Shown here piece after piece: positions 59,986-64,000 of a stretch of DNA of 64,000 nucleotides (position 1 is the first letter of the stretch; every line of letters starts with the position of its first letter). The position numbers were made by a program, and so were the translations under genes. Below the pieces are notes generated by a model. That model was given only the letters and a program-made list of their open reading frames with translations, did no database searches and was not told the DNA's origin. The stretch is from Verrucosispora sp. NA02020 (lineage in GTDB: Bacteria; Actinomycetota; Actinomycetes; Mycobacteriales; Micromonosporaceae), in the NCBI RefSeq assembly GCF_013364215.1, contig NZ_CP054924.1:9074-73073 (forward strand), in the 5' to 3' direction.

Positions 59986-60330
59986 GTGAACCCCCCAACC
60001 ATGAGCAGTGCAGCCCTGATCTCGATGCTGCTGGCGGCGTAGGCGACGGGGGAGGCAGGCGGCCGGCCTCGCCTTGCCGAGGCGACCGCGTCAGCGCGGC
60101 CCTCCGGCGCAAGCACGTCGTCGAGCTGGGTACCGACCATCTGTGGTCATGGGGTGTTTGGGCTGGCCGTCGAACCTGCTGCTATGTCAACGCCGCAAAC
60201 TCGCTGGCCACGGTTAGTTCCCGGCATCCTTCAACGACAGGCAATGACCCGTAATCCGGCCCGGATCTCGCTCGTTGCCCAGTAGGAATGGATGTCGGGG
60301 GCCATCTCGTTGCCAGCCCGACGGTTAAGG
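59986..60330. other. 345-base intergenic gap
   Basis: No gene, strong hairpin or repeat is supported. Short frames on the minus strand overlap the PP2C gene end and are of poor composition. Confidence 0.45.
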
Positions 60331-60708
60331 CTATTTCTGGTCGCCGCCGCGTTCGCCAACGAGAATGGCGACCAGATGTAGCAGGTGAGCGATGGTCCTG
60401 GCCATAGCGGCCAGGCCATCGTGCCCGGTGGCGTGCAGGATCTCTGCCGTCGCCTCCAGGCCGGTGGCCGTAGCCATCAGGGCCCTAGGTTCCCAGTCGG
60501 ATACCGCCGGCTGCGGCATCTGGCTGGACCGGTCGTTGTGCGCTGACGAGGAACCGTCTGGCTCCTCGTCTCCTTCCTTCTTCTCGGGCGCCGGTGAGCC
60601 GAGACGAATACCGGTGGACCGAGCGCTCAACCCGATGAACGAAGACGAGCCGGGTGCGTGACGCTTCTCGACGTATCCGCCCTGCACGGCAGCAGCCGTC
60701 AATCTCAC
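60331..60708 (-). CDS. Low-confidence hypothetical protein
   Basis: A GTG at 60708 gives about 125 residues; the frame is open to 60819 but that part covers the hairpin at 60780-60816. The middle is acidic and disordered (EKKEGDEEPDGSSSAHNDRS). The last 45 residues are helical (ATATGLEATAEILHATGHDG, LAAMARTIAHLLHLVAILVG). No good ribosome-binding site is visible and no homology is recognised. It may be a genuine small regulatory protein or a chance frame. Confidence 0.35.
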   Translation of the reverse strand: MRLTAAAVQGGYVEKRHAPGSSSFIGLSARSTGIRLGSPAPEKKEGDEEPDGSSSAHNDRSSQMPQPAVSDWEPRALMATATGLEATAEILHATGHDGLAAMARTIAHLLHLVAILVGERGGDQK

Positions 60709-60779
60709 ATACGCTGCAGGCCACCACCCATCCGGCCGCCCTGAAGGCTGAAGTGGTGCCCTTGCAGTTCGCGCATACG

Positions 60780-60816
60780 CCTGAGGCCGCAGCGGAGCAT
60801 CCGCTGCGGCCTCAGG
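60780..60816 (-). terminator. Perfect 17-bp hairpin after the tRNA-like locus
   Basis: CCTGAGGCCGCAGCGGA-GCA-TCCGCTGCGGCCTCAGG is a perfect 17-bp stem with a 3-base loop. On the minus strand it begins 4 bases after the anticodon-loop end (60820) of the tRNA-like 5' half. It probably terminates that transcript, although no U-run follows. Confidence 0.7.
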
Positions 60817-60819
60817 CAA

Positions 60820-60898
60820 GACAAGCCGCTGCTCTACCGATTGAGCTACATCCCCATGTGGTGGAGATGACGGGACTCGAACCCGTAACCGGCGGCGT
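60820..60898 (-). tRNA. Circularly permuted tRNA-Asp(GUC)-like locus
   Basis: On the minus strand the 3' half comes first: AC-GCCGC-CGGTT-ACGGG-TTCGAGT-CCCGT-CATCTCC-A-CCA (60898 to 60859). A 3-base spacer CAT follows, then the 5' half GGGGATG-TA-GCTC-AATCGGTA-GAGC-A-GCGGC-TTGTC (60855 to 60820). Joined in tRNA order they make a complete 76-base cloverleaf: a 7-bp acceptor with one G-U pair, 4-bp D stem, 5-bp anticodon stem, 5-bp T stem with a canonical loop, an encoded CCA, and the loop TTGTCAC that is standard for tRNA-Asp. Discriminator A73 is atypical for Asp. The alternative is a remnant of two tandem tRNA genes that lost their outer halves. Confidence 0.55.
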
Positions 60899-60949
60899 GA
60901 TCGTGGGGCATCCCCGAGGGAGTGCCGCCTCCAGTGTAGAGGGTTGGCT

Positions 60950-61387
60950 CTACCAGGAGCTGTCGATGGGTACGACCCAGCGGGGGCGCTGCCGGCTGAT
61001 CATGTAGGCGTCCGGCTCCTCGGTGAGGACGACGCAGCGGCCGTGGCGGTAGGAGAGGACCGCGGCTGCGGCGAGGTCTTCGCGGCCGTCGTAGTAGAGG
61101 GTCCAGTCGAGCACGAGGTCGTCGTCGGCGCGGTCGGGGGAGACGATCACGACCTGGGGGTGGTGCATGAGCTCGGTGAGGTCGATGCCCGGGTCACGGC
61201 GTACGGCAGCCACGAGGCAAGCGACGGGTACGGCGACCGCTTCGCTGGCTTCGTCGGCGAGCAGGATGGGCTCGTGGACGTGCATGGATCCGGCTACGAA
61301 CGCAGCGATCGCGCTGGTATCGAGCACCAGCGCGATCGGGCGGTTGTCGTCGGTTACGCGGCGCGGCGCCGGCGGGCTGCGGCCCAC
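60950..61387 (-). CDS. PIN-domain toxin (VapC-like)
   Basis: A 145-residue protein. GTG at 61387 is the only reasonable start and overlaps the antitoxin frame by 34 bases. ALVLDTSAIAAFVAGS provides the first PIN aspartate, acidic residues follow in the middle, and DLAAAAVLSYRHGRCVVLTE resembles the PIN C-terminal strand-helix. PIN toxins cut tRNA or mRNA with magnesium. The second half is somewhat diverged from typical VapC, so activity is not certain. A small antitoxin-like gene immediately upstream supports the module. The permuted tRNA-like locus lies just downstream on the same strand. Confidence 0.7.
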   Translation of the reverse strand: MGRSPPAPRRVTDDNRPIALVLDTSAIAAFVAGSMHVHEPILLADEASEAVAVPVACLVAAVRRDPGIDLTELMHHPQVVIVSPDRADDDLVLDWTLYYDGREDLAAAAVLSYRHGRCVVLTEEPDAYMISRQRPRWVVPIDSSW

Positions 61388-61524
61388 TCCCGTACGACGC
61401 GCATCTTGTCATCGCGTTCGTCGGCCCACTCCTGGTCGCTCACCTCGGCAAGGTCAGCGCGCAGGAGCTGGAACCGGTCGCGGATCTGAACACGCTCGGT
61501 ATCCTGGTCCTGGTCATCGGCCAT
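61354..61524 (-). CDS. Small antitoxin-like protein paired with PIN toxin
   Basis: A 56-residue gene: ATG at 61524 (MADDQDQDTERVQIRDRFQL), TAA at 61354-61356. It is acidic at the start and strongly basic and helical at the end (MRVVREWAAARRRRAA), the charge layout common in antitoxins that bind DNA with one half and toxin with the other. Its 3' end overlaps the PIN gene by 34 bases, giving translational coupling. No ribbon-helix-helix or AbrB motif is distinct. Confidence 0.6.
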   Translation of the reverse strand: MADDQDQDTERVQIRDRFQLLRADLAEVSDQEWADERDDKMRVVREWAAARRRRAA

Positions 61525-61684
61525 GCGACGAAGCCTACGCCTGGCTGAGGTCGAGGATGCTCCAACTGGCGGGCAGGACGGCGGCAGCCGGCTCGGGCGC
61601 GGTGGTGGCCAGGTGCGCCTGATGGATCAGTGTTCGTAAACTTGGTTGAATTCATCAGCCTTGATCTTGGTGGGGGTGGCCGTC

Positions 61685-62068
61685 GTGCCCCGTCGGACTC
61701 AACAGTGGGTGTGGGCCGGACGTTCCATCTTCGGCATGATCGTCGTGGCGTTGGTGGTCTACCTGGCTTCGGTCGGGCTTGACAAGGCGGACAAGGTAGC
61801 CAGCAGTATCGGCGCGGTCGTGGCGCTGCTCGCTTTGGGGGCGCCGTATCTGCTGCCTCCGTCTCAGTCAGGAGGTGTGCCGATGCTTAACCCGGACCGG
61901 GTCGAGGACACCGGGAAGGCCAAGGCCACCGGCGGTGGGCGGGCCAACACCGGACTCGAGGCCGCCGGTTACGACCGGCCGGCACAGGTAACACGCTCGG
62001 GAGACGCGACCGCCGACGGGCCGGGGTCGGTGGCCAACACCGGCATCCAGCGCGGACCTCGGCCGTGA
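61685..62068 (+). CDS. Membrane protein with repeated amyloid-like motif
   Basis: The start is probably GTG at 61685 (VPRRTQQWVW), about 127 residues; an ATG at 61646 is in frame but poorly placed. Two transmembrane helices lie at about 12-30 and 40-58. The cytoplasmic tail repeats a motif twice: TGKAKATGGGRANTGLEA and SGDATADGPGSVANTGIQ. The next gene, a STAND NTPase, carries a similar motif near its N-terminus. Such shared motifs are known in bacterial NLR/effector pairs that signal by amyloid templating. The membrane part could then be the pore-forming effector. Overlaps the next gene by GTGA. Confidence 0.65.
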   Translation: MPRRTQQWVWAGRSIFGMIVVALVVYLASVGLDKADKVASSIGAVVALLALGAPYLLPPSQSGGVPMLNPDRVEDTGKAKATGGGRANTGLEAAGYDRPAQVTRSGDATADGPGSVANTGIQRGPRP

Positions 62069-63996
62069 CCACCAGCGAATACTCACCGCACAAGCCGCCC
62101 AACGCGGCCATCGTCACCGATTCCGGTAATGCGTCGGCCGATCGCGCTGGTGTCGCCAACGCCGGCATCATCAATGGCGATGTTAGGCCCGAGCATCACG
62201 AGCACCACCACTATCCCGCCCCCCGTGCAGTGCCAGCGCCAGTGTGGCCGGTCTTGGTGGGGCAGATTCCCGAGTTGGCGTCGGCGTTCCAGGCCCGGCG
62301 GGGGTTACGGGATCAGATCCTGGCTGCCCGTCAACGCGGTGACGACGTGGTCCTGACCCAGCGTGATGCCGCCCGCGCCGGCCCGGATCTGGGCACGCGG
62401 GTGCTGGCGGGTGGGGGAGGTGTCGGTAAGTCTCAGCTGGCGGCGTGGTTCGCTAAGCACACCGATGCAGACCTGGTGATGTGGGTGAACGCCAGCAGTC
62501 TGGAGCAGGTCATCACCACCTACGCCCGCGCTGCGGCGCGAATCGGTGTGCCCGGCGCTGACGGCGTCGACCCGGCCTCGGACGCCAAGGTGTTGCGGGA
62601 GTGGCTGCACACCACCGATCGCAGCTGGCTGATCGTCCTCGACGATGTCACCGATCCGGCCCGCCTTGCCGAGTGGTGGCCGCCGCACCGGCCTACCGGA
62701 TGGACCCTGGCCACTACCCGTCTACGCGATGCCACCCTCACCAGCTCCGGCCGGCGGAAGATCGACGTCGACGTGTACACCCCAGGCGAATCGGTGGCGT
62801 ACCTGAGCGACCGGCTCACCGAAGAGGGCTACGCCCATCTCTTCGACGACCAGGCCACGGCTCTGGCTGCAGCGTTGGGGCACCTGCCCCTAGCGTTGTC
62901 CCATGCCACCGCCTACATGATCGACCAGGAGGAGAGATGTGCGGCCTACCTTGCCCGCTACACCTCCGGCGAGGAGCGGCTGGCCGAGCTGATGCCAGCC
63001 AGCGCCGACCCCGACGCGTACGGCCGCCCGGTAGCCGTCACCCTCCTGCTGGCTCTGGACGCCGCCGACGCCAGCGAGCCTGCCGGGCTGGCCCGCCCCG
63101 CCTTGGCGCTGGCCGCCGTCTGCGACCCGGACGGTCACCCCGACACGCTGTGGGCCACCACGGCGGTCACCGGCTACTTGTCCGAACACCGCACCGGCGG
63201 CGCCGCGCAGCCTGTCACCGCCGACCAGGCGTATAAGGCTATGCGGCTGCTGCGCCGTTACAGCCTGCTCACCCACACCCGCACCGACGGCGCCCGAGCC
63301 GTACGTATCCACGCCCTGACTGCCCGCGCTGCCCGGGAAACCAGCACAGATCAGGCAACGGTCGTCCGCGCCGTCGCGGACGCCCTGCTGCAGCTGTGGC
63401 CGGACAACGACCACACCCCCACCGACCCCGTCGTCGCGCTGCGTGCCAACACCACCACCCTGGCTGGCATCGCCGGTGACCTGCTCTGGCGCCCCGACGG
63501 TCATCCATTGCTGTACCGAGCCGGCATCAGCCTGCTGAACGCCGGCCTACACACCCCCGCCGTTACCTACTGGCACCACATGGCCTCACAGGCCCAACGG
63601 CTGCTCGGCGACGAGCACCCGGACACACTGACCTCCCGGGCCAACCTCGCAACCTCGTACCGCCAGGCGGGACGCACCAACGACGCGATCCCCCTCGAAG
63701 AGAGGGTGCTAGCCGACCGGGTCCGGCTACTCGGCGACGAACACCCGAACACACTGACCTCCCGGGCCAACCTCGCAACCTCGTACTGGCAGGCGGGACG
63801 CACCAACGACGCAACCACCCTCCTGGAGAAGGTGCTGACTGACTCCGAGCGACTGCTCGGCGACGAGCACCCGGACACACTGACCTCCCGGGCCAACCTC
63901 GCAACCTCGTACCGCCGGGCGGGACGCACCAACGACGCAACCACCCTCCTGGAGAAGGTGCTGACTGACTCCGAGCGACTGCGATCCCCCTCCTAA
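62065..63996 (+). CDS. STAND/NLR-type NTPase with TPR repeats
   Basis: A 643-residue protein starting at GTG. Residues 15-40 hold the motif SGNASADRAGVANAGIINGD, related to those in the preceding membrane protein. The NB-ARC-like domain has Walker A GGGGVGKSQLA (115-125), Walker B SWLIVLDDV (about 187-195), and TTRLRDA as sensor. A winged-helix-like region follows. From about residue 511 there are three nearly identical 42-residue TPRs (LLGDEHPDTLTSRANLATSY, RQAGRTNDA), encoded by 126-base DNA repeats at 63598, 63724 and 63850. The last unit breaks off in a different frame at 63980 and stops at 63996, so the natural C-terminus may be longer. Defence sensor role is inferred. Confidence 0.85.
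   Translation: MTTSEYSPHKPPNAAIVTDSGNASADRAGVANAGIINGDVRPEHHEHHHYPAPRAVPAPVWPVLVGQIPELASAFQARRGLRDQILAARQRGDDVVLTQRDAARAGPDLGTRVLAGGGGVGKSQLAAWFAKHTDADLVMWVNASSLEQVITTYARAAARIGVPGADGVDPASDAKVLREWLHTTDRSWLIVLDDVTDPARLAEWWPPHRPTGWTLATTRLRDATLTSSGRRKIDVDVYTPGESVAYLSDRLTEEGYAHLFDDQATALAAALGHLPLALSHATAYMIDQEERCAAYLARYTSGEERLAELMPASADPDAYGRPVAVTLLLALDAADASEPAGLARPALALAAVCDPDGHPDTLWATTAVTGYLSEHRTGGAAQPVTADQAYKAMRLLRRYSLLTHTRTDGARAVRIHALTARAARETSTDQATVVRAVADALLQLWPDNDHTPTDPVVALRANTTTLAGIAGDLLWRPDGHPLLYRAGISLLNAGLHTPAVTYWHHMASQAQRLLGDEHPDTLTSRANLATSYRQAGRTNDAIPLEERVLADRVRLLGDEHPNTLTSRANLATSYWQAGRTNDATTLLEKVLTDSERLLGDEHPDTLTSRANLATSYRRAGRTNDATTLLEKVLTDSERLRSPS
63598..63980 (+). repeat. Tandem 126-bp TPR-encoding repeats
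   Basis: Three near-identical 126-base units begin at 63598, 63724 and 63850. A fourth unit starts at 63976 but switches after CGACTG to CGATCCCCCTC, sequence that occurs mid-repeat near 63688. This is a site prone to recombination or assembly collapse. Confidence 0.8.
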
Positions 63997-64000
63997 AGAA

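Noticed and set aside
60820-60898. Ordinary tRNA gene on the minus strand
   Set aside because: The T arm precedes the D arm, so no continuous cloverleaf exists; only the permuted reading works.
63598-63980. CRISPR-like array
   Set aside because: Repeats are 126 bp, contiguous without spacers, and encode TPRs.

Overview
The window is high-GC DNA with many GTG and TTG starts, tightly overlapping genes (ATGA, GTGA or TGATG junctions) and actinobacterial families such as SCO6880, DUF4913, DUF2637, an Lsr2-type DNA-binding domain and UTRA-type GntR. It looks like an accessory replicon (large conjugative plasmid, or a plasmid-like integrative element) of a Micromonosporaceae-type actinomycete; the genus is an inference. 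No ribosomal RNA, core metabolic operon or complete ordinary tRNA was seen.

Layout. (1) 0-3.6 kb: a truncated DNA methylase-like gene, a membrane pentapeptide-repeat protein and a small HTH-like gene. (2) 3.98-17.7 kb: a mobilisation and type IV secretion module, with an accessory protein, relaxase and MobC-like gene (minus strand), a candidate oriT, a cell-wall hydrolase, a lipoprotein, then a plus-strand operon of a P-loop protein, membrane proteins, SCO6880, a VirB4-like ATPase, a TraG/VirD4-like coupling protein and DUF4913. (3) 17.7-25 kb: a leaderless small zinc protein, a PHP-domain enzyme, a 1136-residue NUDIX/kinase-like/ADP-ribosyltransferase-like/nucleotidyltransferase-like fusion, an HTH protein and a duplicated 66-residue membrane protein. 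(4) 25.5-33.9 kb: a decayed integrated segment with a tyrosine integrase, frameshifted genes, a lower-GC island carrying a MurJ-like flippase, a second integrase remnant and a possible att repeat pair. (5) 34.2-38.9 kb: a GntR/ParB-like operon. (6) 39-45.3 kb: plasmid maintenance, with parAB, two identical parS-like palindromes and a probable replication initiator. (7) 45.6-58.2 kb: a long minus-strand operon beginning with an ECF sigma factor and an Lsr2-like protein, then a diguanylate cyclase, DUF2637 and other membrane proteins, two FtsK-like ATPases (TraB-like) and a PycTM-like protein. (8) 58.3-64 kb: a GntR/UTRA regulator with operators flanking the operon promoter, a PP2C-like phosphatase, a rearranged tRNA-like locus, a PIN toxin-antitoxin pair and a STAND/NLR-type NTPase with TPRs that shares an amyloid-like motif with an adjacent membrane protein.

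How the genes work together. Region 2 encodes single-strand transfer: a relaxase nicks DNA at oriT and the coupling protein feeds it to a VirB4-powered channel. Region 7 resembles the FtsK-type double-strand transfer system of Streptomyces plasmids, apparently under GntR control. ParAB/parS and the Rep-like protein would maintain the replicon. The accessory genes in regions 3 and 8 look like defence or conflict modules. The most unusual signals are a circularly permuted tRNA-Asp-like locus at 60.8 kb, the 1136-residue multi-enzyme fusion, the NLR/membrane-protein pair, and two unrelated transfer machineries on one replicon.
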